A stretch of DNA of 64,000 bases, from positions 15,352,521 to 15,416,520 of the forward strand of contig JAJKFL010000042.1 of assembly GCA_021186555.1 (NCBI GenBank), written 5' to 3'. Under the pieces are notes generated by a model that did not search any database, was not told the origin of the DNA, and was given only the letters and a program-made list of their open reading frames with translations. Position numbers and translations under genes: made by a program. Every line of letters begins with the position of its first letter. Position 1 is the first letter of the stretch. Shown one piece after another: positions 23,455 to 34,969 of the stretch. The DNA is from Reticulitermes speratus. Taxonomy: Eukaryota; Arthropoda; Insecta; Blattodea; Rhinotermitidae.

Positions 23455-24305
23455 ACTCGTATGTTCAGGGGAGTCAATTGGCAAGCAGGACACTTTAATT
23501 TTTAACGTTGTGGCCTTCAGAGAAGTGATACGGCTTGTTTTAGTAGAATATTCCTCAGAAGTTCGGCTGCTGTCTACCAAAATACACGGCGCCACATCCC
23601 AGACGATATTAATCTTAATATTCATGCTGTAACGTTGTAATTCTCTACATTATACATCTTTTTCACAATCTTACCTCACAAGAGAATAAGCCATAGATTT
23701 AAAAATAAAAAAATTTGAGAAGTATTCCGAGAAAGAAACTAAATACAGGAGCCAGTAGAGGGTAATGCGTAAAATTTAAGACGCCAAATTCTACCAGTGC
23801 ATGACGCTCAAACTCTTCCTTTATTCAGTTTCCATTTTAAAGATACAGCACTATTTTCTCCACTGGTAACCCCATTGAGGTATCCTGTCAGTTTTTCAAA
23901 CAGTATCAGATATGAATGTGATGATTATTTGACACACTGGCTGTAGGAAATAAATCACAAGGCGAAACATAGGCCTTATCACGACTACTGGTACATTGTG
24001 TTAAACAACTGTTTAGGTAAACGTATGTACAACGAAAACTAAGATTGTCATAGTGGAAGATTAAAGTAGATAAACACAAATTAAATCTTGTTAGTTGCAG
24101 AAGTAATACATAGACGAAGATGAAATAATGGAAGACAGAAAAGGAGTTTTAACCAGACACAATTACACTCGCCATGTCACTTGCCAGAAATAGATCAAAA
24201 TGTTCATCAAACGAACGACAAGTCAAATACCAATTTGATAAAATGTCAGAGTTGCAGCATATAATATGCTGTTTATCGTAAATTCTTTTATTATTATTAA
24301 TATCT
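23455..24305. other. No gene seen
   Basis: AT-rich, unassigned. Contains a lone AGGCGAAACATAGGCCTTATCAC near 23959 that could be a very old hammerhead-repeat remnant. Confidence 0.4.
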
Positions 24306-24309
24306 AACG

Positions 24310-24485
24310 AAATAAATTCGTGGAGCATGGTCCTCCTTGAAAAACTAATAGGTCCTCAGCTAGTCAAGAAATTTCCAGTATTTTAAGAAACCCGGACGTT
24401 CATTACCGTATTCACAAGAGCCTGCCACCTGGCCCTATCCTGGGCCAGATCAATCGAGTCCGTGCCCCCAATCCCCTTAATACGA
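24310..24485 (-). pseudogene. LINE C-terminal tail fragment
   Basis: The minus strand reads IDLAQDRARWQALVNTVMN, then VRVS, a stop, and SFSRRTMLHEF across frame changes. This is the end of an insect non-LTR retrotransposon ORF2 (LAQDRDRWRALVNTVMNLRVP pattern) with its following sequence. Confidence 0.75.
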
Positions 24486-24639
24486 TTTTCTCAAAAATAA
24501 ATGTCACGTTATGTGTGGCTGTTGGTGTTTCTTAGCCTATGATTGATATTTTTGTCTGACTGCTAATAAAAAAACCTTTTCTTGCCCGTTATCGCCAATC
24601 CGTCATTTTGGACGGCTAACACACTAGTGCTATAAACAA

Positions 24640-24800
24640 ATTTAGGTGCTGCAAAACTTAATGGAACTAAATCACTTCGGCATTATCCTTCTTGGCGAGC
24701 TAACACTCAACTTGTCAAAAAAATCCCAAAGTTTCATGGAACTGCAGCCTAATTATCGTGTTCAAAATGGCACACCACTGGTCCCTATCCTAAGCCAAAT
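24640..24800 (-). pseudogene. Second LINE C-terminal tail, same family
   Basis: The minus strand gives KLYLA, a stop, then DRDQWCAILNTIIRLQFHET, then a region matching ARRIMPK. It is parallel to the neighbouring fragment at 24310 but more diverged: two independent 3' truncated copies of one family about 200 bp apart, or an old tandem duplication. Confidence 0.65.
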
Positions 24801-25029
24801 ACAGCTTCCACTCTCCGAATCCTAGATGTATAGGATCCAATGTAATATCTTCCCATGTATTCATAAGAATTCCAAGTGATCTGTTCCCCTCACGTATTCC
24901 GAAATGTATTCTGTATATACGTTTCAGCAGTTAAATGCGCAATACATGCCCCGTCTAACCCAATATCTTTAACATTTGAAGCATAACATGAATGTCCAGC
25001 TGAAAGCGGAAGCCGCTCATAGCTGCAAT

Positions 25030-25130
25030 GTTACATAGCGACCGATGACATCACCCGCTTGGGGGTCCTCTTGTAAAGCGGACGACATCAATTACTGCAC
25101 AGCGACCGATAACGTCCCCCGCTCAGCAGT
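25030..25130. repeat. Local duplication around AGCGACCGAT
   Basis: CATAGCGACCGATGACATCACCCGCT is followed about 62 bp later by CACAGCGACCGATAACGTCCCCCGCT, with similar spacer sequence. Two units only. Confidence 0.6.
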
Positions 25131-25139
25131 ACCCAGTTT

Positions 25140-25895
25140 TACATTTAAAAAACACTGTGTATTTATTATATGTAACTCCTGCCCTAATATTGATAATAGG
25201 CCATGTTTTCCCCCCACAATATCTTTAGGAGCTTCATATTACCCTCACTATAAACAGAAATTGTTTCCCTAACAGTTGATATTTTTACAAGAGATATGAT
25301 GATTTGTGAAACAAAAACTGGATTTATAAGTATTCTTCAGATGAATCTCAGGCTTCAAATGGTTAACGTAATTCAGGAAGAACAAACTGAATAAAAGTAA
25401 TGCATGTTCTTTGATTTCACGAAATCTTGCGATAATCTAAAGCATTAAACTATGCTCTACCTCCCCTTCGCACCCACTGTGCAAATAACTACGGCAGCAG
25501 GCAGACCGTATCTGCCATCAAGTTCGCACCAGGCTAGTCATAAGAAGCGGATATTCAACTCCCTCCCCTCAGCATATACCCATCCATAATTTCTGCTTCC
25601 TCACCACTCTTTCCTTTCAATTCGTTTCGGGTCTCAGCTGTCGAAACTACAGGGCGGAAGTAATACTGCCGTCCCCACAGTTTTTTAAGATCGGAAATCA
25701 ATCGAATCAATCGTCAGCTCCTCATTCGCCGGTCGCGACGCTTCAAGGCGCTTCCACTGGGACATCAAGAAACGCTGCCCCCTGTCACTAAGCACGTGTT
25801 AATATAAAAGTGTTCGTGAAACCTCATCACATAATTCTTTGAAACAAAATAATATCTGGCCGCCCTTCAGAAACTGTACGAAAATCATGGAACTG
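25140..25895. other. No gene seen; GC-richer patch at 25430-25800
   Basis: 25430-25800 is less AT-rich than its surroundings and lacks recognised repeats. It could hold regulatory or exonic sequence, but no splice-bounded frame stands out. Confidence 0.35.
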
Positions 25896-25915
25896 TATAA
25901 ATTACACTGCATTTG

Positions 25916-25998
25916 AGATCTGCGCTGTTCTGGGATTTTACGCAGTGTAGAATCCCAGAAGATCGCAGATCTCATTTACACTGTGGCGGAAGCCTGAA
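25916..25998 (+). mobile_element. 83-bp minimal palindromic repeat with 15-bp target duplication
   Basis: AGATCTGCGC...TTCTGGGATTTTACGC is mirrored by GAATCCCAGAAGATCGCAGATCT, then the tail TGTGGCGGAAGCCTGAA. Flanks ATTACACTGCATTTG (25901-25915) and ATTACACTGCACTTG (25999-26013) match at 14 of 15 positions. The hammerhead-bearing interior of longer copies is missing, so this fixes the element ends: AGATCT at the 5' end and CCTGAA at the 3' end. Confidence 0.85.
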
Positions 25999-26467
25999 AT
26001 TACACTGCACTTGCATATTTGAATTTCCTATTGTCAACAACACCAACATGACGGCTGTGTGAACTTGTTAAGGTAGAAGCGATATTAACGCAACTTAAAT
26101 TACGGTCATGAAACTGTGTGTGGTTAATAACAATAAAAAAAATTAGGCTTTTATTAAGCCCACGATTTTTGTAAAATATAAAATAGTAACATGGCGACCC
26201 ACAAGAATTGTACTTAGTTCGCGGTTTGATGTTGAATACTAATGAACCAACGGAGCCAGCCATGTGGTGTAGTTTTTTTTTACGAAGATGAGACATTGCA
26301 TATCTACATATATGTATGTTTTGTATGGAAATCTTCTACAGTTTGTACAAATACTGCAACAATGCAAAATTTTGAGGCCGTGTCTGTAAAACTGAGCACA
26401 GTCCATATCTAAAAGTGGGTGAACAGTGGATAAAAAAAGGAACTACTGAGTTGAATACAGTTACGAG

Positions 26468-26595
26468 GTTTCAGGCCTACGCCGCGGTGAAGTTGAGGTC
26501 TTCGCTCTTCTAGGATGTTACGCAGCGTAGATTGGTAGTTGGGTACCCACATTTCGGAACAACATATCGGTTCCATCTTCAAGGATCAAACAGTC
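26468..26595 (-). mobile_element. GACGTTTCG-family repeat, single arm
   Basis: In reverse orientation: TTTCAGGCCTACGCCGCGG is the tail, then CTCTTCTAGGATGTTACGC, ACCCACATTTCGGAACAA and CCATCTTCAAGGATC, the full set of family landmarks without the second arm. Confidence 0.7.
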
Positions 26596-26599
26596 GAAG

Positions 26600-27850
26600 A
26601 AGAACGAATATAGTTCCCGTCAGCGCGACTACAAAAACTCTAGTGTTTAAATAAGTAGGCGTCACAAATTCTTTCAAATAATTCTTGTTTCAATTCATAT
26701 TTACCAGTAAAACGCCTCTCAACGGACAGACATTATAAACTGATGTCATAACTTAAAAATGTACAACCATTAATATCTGGCAGCTGTAATGCAGCTCATT
26801 GTTTAGCCCATTGTGGTCTCCTGCCACTACACTACTTCTATTGTGTCTTGCCTCACTAAATCGACTTCAGAACACCAAGAAAAGTCGGAAATGGAGAAAT
26901 AAAGAAAAAATCCTACCCTCAGTCCTACGAGAAAGCCAATCAGCTACTTTATTGTTGAGTGTTGAGTTTTCGAAAAAGGGCCATTGTTTTCACTGAGAAA
27001 AGGAAAAAAAAATAGCTACTTCGAAATTGGGGCAACGCTAACCCTTCCTAGTCGCACAAAGCCTATCTCTCCAATCAGCCACTGTGCATCTTCTTTGTTT
27101 GAAGGAAAACAGAAGAAAAAGTCTTAAAAGATACAACCACATACTAAACAAAAGGTACATGTATAAAAAGAAAGTCAAATGGCAGTGCAAGTACGTCCAC
27201 TGAGCAGTGGTTTTACTGCTTGTTGTTAGTTCTTTCTTCAGCCAACACAAGAAAACCGTTCGTGTGGCCAAAAGACTAAATTTCTGACGCAGTTCAGCAT
27301 AGCAGCATTTTCTATTGAGCAACGTAGCTCATATTTACCCGCTGTATTGAAGTATGTTTTATCAGTGAGTTTGTAAATAAGAAAAGGAAGTAAAAAAACA
27401 CCACGTGATTTTAGTAATCAGTACGAATAACAAGTTCAACGTAAAAGTACCTAACAAACAGTTTTAAATTATGCACAGTAATTTTTATTTCAATCTGCAT
27501 TTCATTGTATTACATGTCGCCGTTTACTCCAACCTTGAATGAAATTACAAAAGTTATACTTTATTTTCAGAACACAACCGTTTCCTTGCTAAGAGTTCAT
27601 TAGCATGAACTTACCTTCCCGAATTACTTAAAAATTATCCCAAAAATTTATAATAAGCTGGGAAAATAAAGTTGGAATTTGATGCATTCAAACATTCGTA
27701 ACCTCTTGGAAAATAATTGCACAATTCTGAAGTATATAGAACTTCAGTTGCACTTCATGTTGCGACTTGCGTGTTATAATAGAACATGGCAATTGGTGAA
27801 CTGTACGAGGTTCCACAGTCGTGAATGGAAAAATAGTTTCAGATTGTAAT
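26600..27850. other. No gene seen
   Basis: AT-rich unassigned sequence with A-rich runs near 27000. No domain-bearing frame. Confidence 0.5.
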
Positions 27851-27859
27851 AAAAACAAT

Positions 27860-28464
27860 TATATATATCTTATGCAGACAAATGTACACTGTTTTATGTT
27901 ATTTAACACAATTTTTATTAAATGCTGCCCAACATGTTTCTAGACTATATAAGGCTCATCTTCAGGGGCTCTTTTGTTGAAATTACAACAGCTATATTAT
28001 TGGTATAGAAAAGCATATACAATTCTTAAAATGCCGTTAGATGTACCTGGTTATTGATATCTGAAAACAATATTAAAACGTCCCTAAGTTAAAATATTTA
28101 AGATAAAATTACAATTAAAATTCTGTTTTGGTAGAACGGTTGTTGATCGTACATACGTTCTACCAAAACAGAATTTTAATTGTAATTTTATCTTAAATAT
28201 GTCAACTTAGGGACGTTTTAATATTGTTTTCAGATATCAATAACCAAGTACATCTAACGGCATTTTAAGAATTGTATATGCTTTTCTATACCAATAATAT
28301 AGCTGTTGTAATTTCAGCAAAAGAGTCCCTCAAGATGAGCCTTATATAGGCTAAAAACATGTTGGGCAGCATTTAATAAAAATTGTGTTAAATAACATAA
28401 AACAGTGTACATTTGTCTGCATAAGATATATATAATTAAAAATGTACGGTACAAGTAACGTAGG
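27860..28464 (+). mobile_element. Large near-perfect palindromic hammerhead repeat with tail and TSD
   Basis: Arms 27860-28138 and 28156-28434 (279 bp each) are inverted copies that differ at only a handful of positions, around a 17-base spacer. Each holds CAACATGTTT...GCTCATCTT.AGGG or its mirror: CCCUGAAGAUGAGCC...GAAACAUGUUGGGC, a hammerhead core with one or two changes per arm. A one-sided tail, AATGTACGGTACAAGTAACGT, follows. Flanks AAACAATTATAT at 27853-27864 and 28465-28476 are exact 12-bp direct repeats. The high arm identity implies a recent inverted duplication or templated synthesis. Confidence 0.85.
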
Positions 28465-28479
28465 AAACAATTATATTGC

Positions 28480-28790
28480 CTACATTGTTGTAAGAATTTA
28501 TATATGGAAGGGTAATGTAATGAATCTTACGGCGCATTTCTAAACCAACCCAAATACTTACACGCTCAAAGATACCTCCGAAGGACGAGTCACTTAATTC
28601 CTCGGCTATTCACGCCGAAACCGTTTAAATTCCAGTAGTTTCTATACAGATCACCTGTTTTAGCATTAAAAACTCTGCTTTATACCGATGACCTGTATTA
28701 CGGGTTTCGTACTTATGTCGAAACAAACAGCGAGTATTTCCCTACACAGCAACGACCGACAAGTCTTTGTAATGGAGAATCAATGTGTTT
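28480..28790. other. No gene seen
   Basis: Unassigned spacer between the large palindrome and a family A fragment. Confidence 0.5.
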
Positions 28791-28795
28791 TCAGG

Positions 28796-28925
28796 CACGA
28801 TCGCAGAATTCCGAAAAGCGACTATGTCTGTCCGTCTGTCCGTCCGACCGCATGGAACAGCTCGGCTCCCACTGAACGGATTTTCATGGAATTTGATATT
28901 TGAGGATCTTTCGAAAAACTGTATG
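28796..28925 (-). repeat. Dispersed repeat family A, 3' fragment
   Basis: Reverse orientation of the family 3' end: CGCAGAATTCCGAAAAGCGAC, then GTCTGTCCGTC repeats, CCGCATGGAACAGCTCGGC and TCCCACTGAACGGATTTTC. Confidence 0.65.
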
Positions 28926-29349
28926 AATTAAGGCATCAAGCAAGAGTTCTTTCATAAATCCGTCGTAGACAATACTTTGTAAAGACTTCTGAGTTTATTA
29001 TTTATCTTTCTACACAATTCTTTACATTCCCAGTACTTCCTCTTTGTTTTTCTGCAAATAATGTAATGTATTTTCATATACACGTATATCCGTTTTATAT
29101 CAAGAAAAATTACGTACTTTATATCTGATTTCCTATTCGTTTAGCGATATAATTTATATCTTCACTGCTTTCCTTCACTTGGCAGTGTCCGTAACTTCTT
29201 CTTTGTTATAAGAGATTTTCCTCTTCACTTCACATGATTTAGTTCAGACTGTAGCTTACAATATCCAGTTATGTGTTCCGTAATTTGGAGTGCTGGCGAT
29301 CAATCAATAACATGATATTCGTAACAAATATTTCGTAATTTCTTCCCAA

Positions 29350-29405
29350 AGGGCCCGTCAGCAGATGCTCCGGATGCACCGCAGCCTTAGGCTTATTGTG
29401 TAGTT
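29350..29405. repeat. Short shared repeat (GCAGCCTTA type), copy 1
   Basis: GTCAGCAGATGCTCCGGATGCACCGCAGCCTTAGGCTTATTGTG recurs at 61325-61375 with few changes. Unknown family. Confidence 0.65.
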
Positions 29406-29571
29406 TCGTAACTTACATTATTAATTGGCCAATCTCTCATCGTGACATACAACCAAGTCCCTTTTTTTCTTGCCAAATTTCAGCCAATTTATTTAACACT
29501 TCTACAGCTCTCTTGATTGGAAAAAAGTCTCATATAAATATCGGCAACAAAAACCACTTTTATTATCCTTG

Positions 29572-29670
29572 ATTTCAGGCTTCCGCCGCGATGTTGATGT
29601 AATCTGTGGTCTTTTGGGTAATTACACGGCGTCGTGCCGCCGTGTAATTACCCAAAATACCACAGATTAC
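29572..29670 (-). mobile_element. Minimal palindromic GACGTTTCG-family repeat with 16-bp target duplication
   Basis: In reverse orientation: ATTTCAGGCTTCCGCCGCG is the tail, then GTAATCTGTGG.CTTTTGGGTAATTACACGGCG and its mirror CGCCGTGTAATTACCCAAAA. Flanks ACTTTTATTATCCTTG (29556-29571) and ACTTTTATTATTCTTG (29671-29686) match at 15 of 16. The hammerhead interior is absent. Confidence 0.85.
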
Positions 29671-29697
29671 ACTTTTATTATTCTTGCTGTTACTTTA

Positions 29698-29711
29698 GAA
29701 GAAGAAGAAGA

Positions 29712-29757
<46 letters not shown>
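29698..29757. repeat. Compound microsatellite (GAA)n-(GTA)n
   Basis: About six GAA units are followed by about fourteen GTA units. They start 12 bp past the target duplication of the preceding element. Confidence 0.95.
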
Positions 29758-29759
29758 CA

Positions 29760-30650
29760 CTAAGAATCCGTAGGTGTGGAAAAATACTATACCCTATTAA
29801 AGTTCTGACGTTTGAATTTTTCTGTGCTTTCAGACTACAGCTCAAGATGTACACTCGTATTCTAATTACTACAATCCTTTGTGTCTGCCAGTCTACAGTG
29901 CCTTCTATATCGCAGCGTTGACACATTCTTTTGTAGCGTAGAGTTATTTCCTCCCGTGTTAGTGTAATACGAAGGTAGAAATACTTCCACCAAATTCTAT
30001 TCAATCTTACGATATATTTTGACGTGCCTGAAAGATACACGAATAGTAACAAAATAAATAGATATTAAGATTGTTTGATACTAGAGTTGAAGACACGGAA
30101 CCAGCAAACTACGGATAAAAATGAGTGGTTGTTTGTGCTTAGAAAAGTGGAGGTAAAATGTGGAGGTATTCCAAGTAAAACAACTGTAATAAAGAGCGTG
30201 CGAAAGAGATAAGCGGATATACAAGGATGCAAGAGGATAAGTAATGTCAGCCAGAAGTGACGAGCATACAGATAGAAAGTCAAGGAAGAAAAGGAGAAAG
30301 AGAAAGTGATACGGATAGAAAATGTCAGTAAGATGGAAAGAGAGTAAACATCTCCATTTATCTCTCCCCACCGCCTCCTCCTCCCCATCACTCTTGACGT
30401 TGAGACGCTGATGTTGGTCCCTGAGTCGCATTCAGCTGCATCCAGCGCCATCAGCTCCCGGTGACAGAGAACTCTCTTGGGCCGATCGCACTGCGTCAAG
30501 CGGGCTAATAACGCGCCTTCCCTGCCGCTGTGATTCTACCACTTACAGTTCTCTTTTCGCTACTTTGTTTGGGTATTCTCTTGAGAAGCAGACTGTACTG
30601 CGAAGAGTGGAATTGAGCTGCGAATTTTGAGGTTATTTTCTTGGGCTGCT
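29760..30650. other. No gene seen; purine-rich plus strand
   Basis: A 144-codon minus-strand frame at 30065-30499 is open mainly because the plus strand is GA-rich. It shows no domain, only hydrophobic and Ser/Phe-rich low complexity. Confidence 0.5.
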
Positions 30651-30652
30651 TG

Positions 30653-30735
30653 TCCTTGAAAATGAAGGCAATAAGATCCTTCGAAACGTCGGTAACTGTT
30701 TAGGAATCAACACGGTGTAACATCCCAGAAGACTT
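30653..30735 (+). mobile_element. GACGTTTCG-family repeat fragment
   Basis: Reads TTGAAAATGAAGG...CTTCGAAACGTCGGTAA...GTAACATCCCAGAAGAC: a decayed core plus the family landmark, single arm. Confidence 0.55.
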
Positions 30736-30879
30736 GATACTTCTTGAAAATCAACTCTCTGATACTGTAAATGCTTAACTCGAGTACAATACTGTTGTTA
30801 TAAAAGGTGCGAAAATTTCTCTATGCATTATAAAGATGCCTATCCAGTCTCTTCAAAATTACTGCATTTCCTAAGACCA

Positions 30880-30975
30880 ATATTCATTCATTCTGTAGTC
30901 TGTCTTACGACAGGTCCGTAGCCTCTTCCAAAGTGAGTTTTCCATTGAGTGCGATCTAGTGCTTCCTCTTTCAAG
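30880..30975 (-). pseudogene. LINE 3' terminal fragment, in-frame C terminus
   Basis: The minus strand gives an uninterrupted EEALDRTQWKTHFGRGYGP followed by VVRQTTE and a stop, then GAATGAATAT. The same C terminus and GAATGAAT tail are found at the 3' end of the larger LINE fragment at 59640-60590. This is a strongly 5'-truncated insertion, typical of LINEs. Confidence 0.8.
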
Positions 30976-31131
30976 GAAATTGAAAAAAGACGAATATACA
31001 GAATTTTTAAAAATCCATCAACAGATTCTTTCATACCCAACTGTAATTTTACGTAAATGTGATGTCAGTAACTCATGCCATATACAGTCAAACGCATAAA
31101 AGACATTCGATAACAAACTGAAAATTATGTG

Positions 31132-31300
31132 TACGGGAACAGGTCGTAGACTATTTTAAGTATTATTCCGGAATTCTACTGGAAGTACTGAGGGAGACAA
31201 CGAAAATTTACTTTCGGGACATTCAGTGTTTCGGCAGAGATCCTAAAGGGTACCGCCCAAATAAATGTAAGAAGCGCATTGCTTGAACCAAATTGCTCTG
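31132..31300. repeat. Dispersed repeat family G, copy 1
   Basis: ATTCAGTGTTTCGGCAGAGAT...ACCGCC...AAATGTAAGAAGCG aligns with 35870-36005 (ATTCAGTGTCTCGACCGAGAT...ACCGCC...TACAAGCAAGAAGCG). Possibly a decayed SINE. Confidence 0.45.
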
Positions 31301-31304
31301 TGAC

Positions 31305-34300
31305 AGATGTCATTAAACGAACCTAAGGTTCAGTCGCGTTACAACAAAACTTGTCACATAGTCCCATCTAAGCCAGTTTATCACAAGTCTTATCACAAAA
31401 TCAAGTTCCTCCCGAAATACTGTACGCCCTAAAATCTATGCCTGGATCTGTCAGAATTATGACTGGCACGAAGTGATATTCCCAAAAATAAGATAGTCTT
31501 TCAAAGACATAAAGAGTCCGACAAAAAAATCAAACATTCCTATAAATTTGTTAGGTCAATAATGTATAACTATCATTTATATCCACCAGACGGAAGTTAA
31601 AACTTCAGACACCAAGATGAATCCGTTTGATGTTTAAAGGCCTTAAAATTTCCCAAATTGAATTAAACATATTCATGATAATACTCTCAAAACAGGAGTG
31701 CCGTATTACAAGCTTCATCAAAACATATAGGTCAATGCTTTTACTCGCTTAAAATTAGGTACATTAAAAGACAATTTATGTTGTAATAAGCGCAAAACGG
31801 CCGTTTTGTTACGGCGTTCCATCAAAACCTGTCAAAAGGTTAAATAGTACAGTAGGCCTAACAAATAATGTAATTAGAGCCTTGAGTAAAGTTCATCTTC
31901 AAATAACCAAACTACACCAAAATTAAAACTCTCCGACAAAATATAATTCAGTCTAAAACAACGACATTTGTCGAAATCGAGTATTTTTAAGGGGCTTACT
32001 TGCGGAAAACCGGAAGCACACAAACGATGAAAACAGGAACTTGTTGAAGAAAATATTTCCAAAACGCACGTAAAAATGTATCGGAGTGCATCGGTTAATA
32101 ACCTGATATTTCATTGCCTCACTCGCCATTAAAAAAGTAAAGGGCCGTCTTGTTTGGGCTCTTGGTGGTAAAGAATTGAACTACGAAAATAAACTTCTTT
32201 AACTGGAGTGACATGTCTTTTTTTTTCAAATTTCATGTCTTTAATTACGCTGTCGTTTTTTTCCACTCGTATCCAAGTATTATTACGAATAATGACTTGC
32301 AAAATATTCTTACAGAAGCAGGCATTATCTGATCTGAAATTTGATCTCGGCATTTGCCCGGACAGACAGACAAACCCTCTAAACATCAGTCAGGATATCT
32401 GGTGTAACGTTGAGACTCTTAATTAAGTAACAGACTTACTCGCAGCCTGAGACAAAATTTTCAGATTATCCGCAGAATTTATAAAAATGGATGTGGCGAT
32501 ATACACACATATCACACACGGTAAAATTAACTATATTTAACCATTTTAAACATCAAGTTGATCGAAATAATATTAAGTTTATTTCTTACCTCAAAGGAGA
32601 CACAACATTTATTAATTATGAAGTTCATTCCGCCAACGACTCTTGGGAAAGTAATCTTGTTTCATTCCAAGAACCAACTGAAACACTGAGTGTAAAATGT
32701 CTTTTTTTTTAACTTTAAAACAGGTGACACGTAAAATTACGTCTGGTAATTTAAGGTTTAACTGGCTTTTAATAAAACACGACAGACAACGTAATGTTAG
32801 GTGCGTATAACTTACAGGTTTTTATATACCAAAGAAGGTGGGATATTTATTGCTGTGGTTTCTGAAATAAAAATCAGATGAAATCTATCAGATGGGTCAC
32901 ACTAATGGTACTGAGTTCGGATATTTATTATATACAAACCGTAACAATAAATTTAATGTGAATGGAATTGCTTTCCGTAGTGAAGCTCAGCGTAAGTGAG
33001 AAAACATTCAGATGCATCGTGAAAGCTATAATGAAATAAATAAGACGGTGGGTTGTAGGAGCTAATTAGCATGTTTGCGAAGTGGGACATTCTCTGGGAT
33101 AATGTTATCTCTCTGCAGTTAAATTCTATGAGACTGTTAGAGCTACACTCGTGTTTATGAAGAGTTACCGCTGAGACTCAAATTAGCACTTTGCCCTAAT
33201 ATTTCACATTACTGTTGTGCTCAACATAGTCGCCATTTTCCTCCAAAACAAAATACTTCTCATTTTTTACAAAAACAACATGAACTAAATAATTAGAAAA
33301 TCGATTAGTCTTTCAATTCAGTACATCCTTCTATTGCTGCTTTTCGTCTATCTCTATTCAAGGAAGCAACAATTCACCGTCATGAATGTTCATCTTGAAA
33401 CTTCGTCTCTCTCCATTCATTTCTCTCCCTCTTCTTGTCCTAAACTCTTCCTGTCTTCACTTCGTAACGTCACCCCACGCCCACCCCCACCCCTTGGCGT
33501 ATGCTAGGTTCTCGAGGGACAATTTATGCCGTCATTACAGCTCGATGGTGTTTGGTTATTCTGCAGACCTTGCGCTATTTTGAGTATAGTGGCTGGAAAC
33601 CTCTGACAGAGCTAACGTGTGGGAGAACAATTAAAGTTAACCTTTAAAGAAGCAGTAAGGGCGCTACAAGAATTATGCATACAAAGTTCTATGAATTCTC
33701 AGACTTCCAAGGCTGGAAAGGAAACATAAATGCACAGGCTGAAGCTCAAATAATGAGTAACGTGGGCCTTGATGCTTGTCTTAAAGGTAAAGGAATGAGG
33801 GACGTCAAATTTATAAGGAAAATGCAGCTAAAGCTCCATGCATTTTAGCTTCGATAACAAGTATGAGTAGATTCACGCTCCGGCCACTTATAACATACCT
33901 TATGTACAGAAGGCAGGATGAAGGAGAAGATGATGTATCCTACGGCGAATCGAGAGCATACACTTTGTAAAAAGAAGTTGCATTACACTCCCTGCGGATC
34001 AAAATTGTCTTGTCGCATTAATTGGAGGAAATAACGAGGAAATCACTGTCATAAAATCTGTAATGTTCTGTATAATTGTTGATACACGCGGAAATTACAC
34101 AGCGGACTTCAGTTTTTTGTTTTTTTTACTCTCGAAAAGTATTAAGTCCTGGTAACGAAGTATCATATCCTAACACCTGCCATTTTATAAATTACCCCCA
34201 TCCTTAAAACCCGCCGTGCTTCTGTTAGTGAAGCCTAAGTACGTGAGGTTATACTACAACAGTATAAAGTAGCAGGTAAAGTACTGCAGACAACGGCCAT

Positions 34301-34390
34301 AAAAACTCTCTCATTTACAGTGACATACTGGAAATATCAAGTTATGCAAGTTAGCATCCACCAATGGACGTTATAATGAGTCTTCCTCAA
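31305..34390. other. No gene seen
   Basis: 3 kb of AT-rich DNA with no repeat shared with the rest of the window and no domain-bearing frame. Confidence 0.5.
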
Positions 34391-34394
34391 ATCT

Positions 34395-34448
34395 TGTGTC
34401 TTTAGCCTGCATTTTAATATTATCCTCCCATCGACTCCGCTTCTTTTT
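34395..34448 (-). pseudogene. LINE C-terminal fragment (RWEDNIK motif)
   Basis: The minus strand reads KKKRSRWEDNIKMQAKDTRF, matching the RSRWEDNIKMDLKE motif just upstream of the LINE ORF2 end. Very short. Confidence 0.5.
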
Positions 34449-34969
34449 ATACGAACATTGCGCTAAAATCGGAATGCATGAGACACTCTTAAGCTTCAAA
34501 CTATTTAATTAGTTTAGTGTTGAGAAGACTGTCGGTGGATTTCTTTAAACACTGAAATAACGACATTTCTTAATCATTACGGCAGCATTACTGAATAGAT
34601 AATCCGTTGACTGATGTTCTATAATTTACCGAAGTAGCGTGGCATAGCGACCGCTTTATGAATTAAACGTTTGCCAAGCAAGGAAAGCTTCGACAGGCAG
34701 AGATAGCAAACAGGTCGGAGATAAATAGGAGCAGAGAAAACTCTTCGAGAAGACTTTATATAAAAAAAAATTTTACAAGATATTTATAAACTACGCGTTT
34801 GGAAAATATTGGGTTTGCTATATCAACTGCATAGCTAATCAATACAAACAAAAAATTCATTAACATCTTTACAAAATGACCCTAACCCAAGAACTCAACA
34901 GCTGGTGATTACAGACAGTCAACCGGTGGGGTTTCCTTCGAACCTCTTACAGCAGTGCGCATGAAATAT

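Noticed and set aside
29697-29921. Ser- or Val-rich short protein
   Set aside because: It is the (GAA)n-(GTA)n microsatellite read in different frames.
30065-30499. 144-codon minus-strand frame
   Set aside because: Kept open by GA-rich plus strand; hydrophobic low-complexity translation and no family match.
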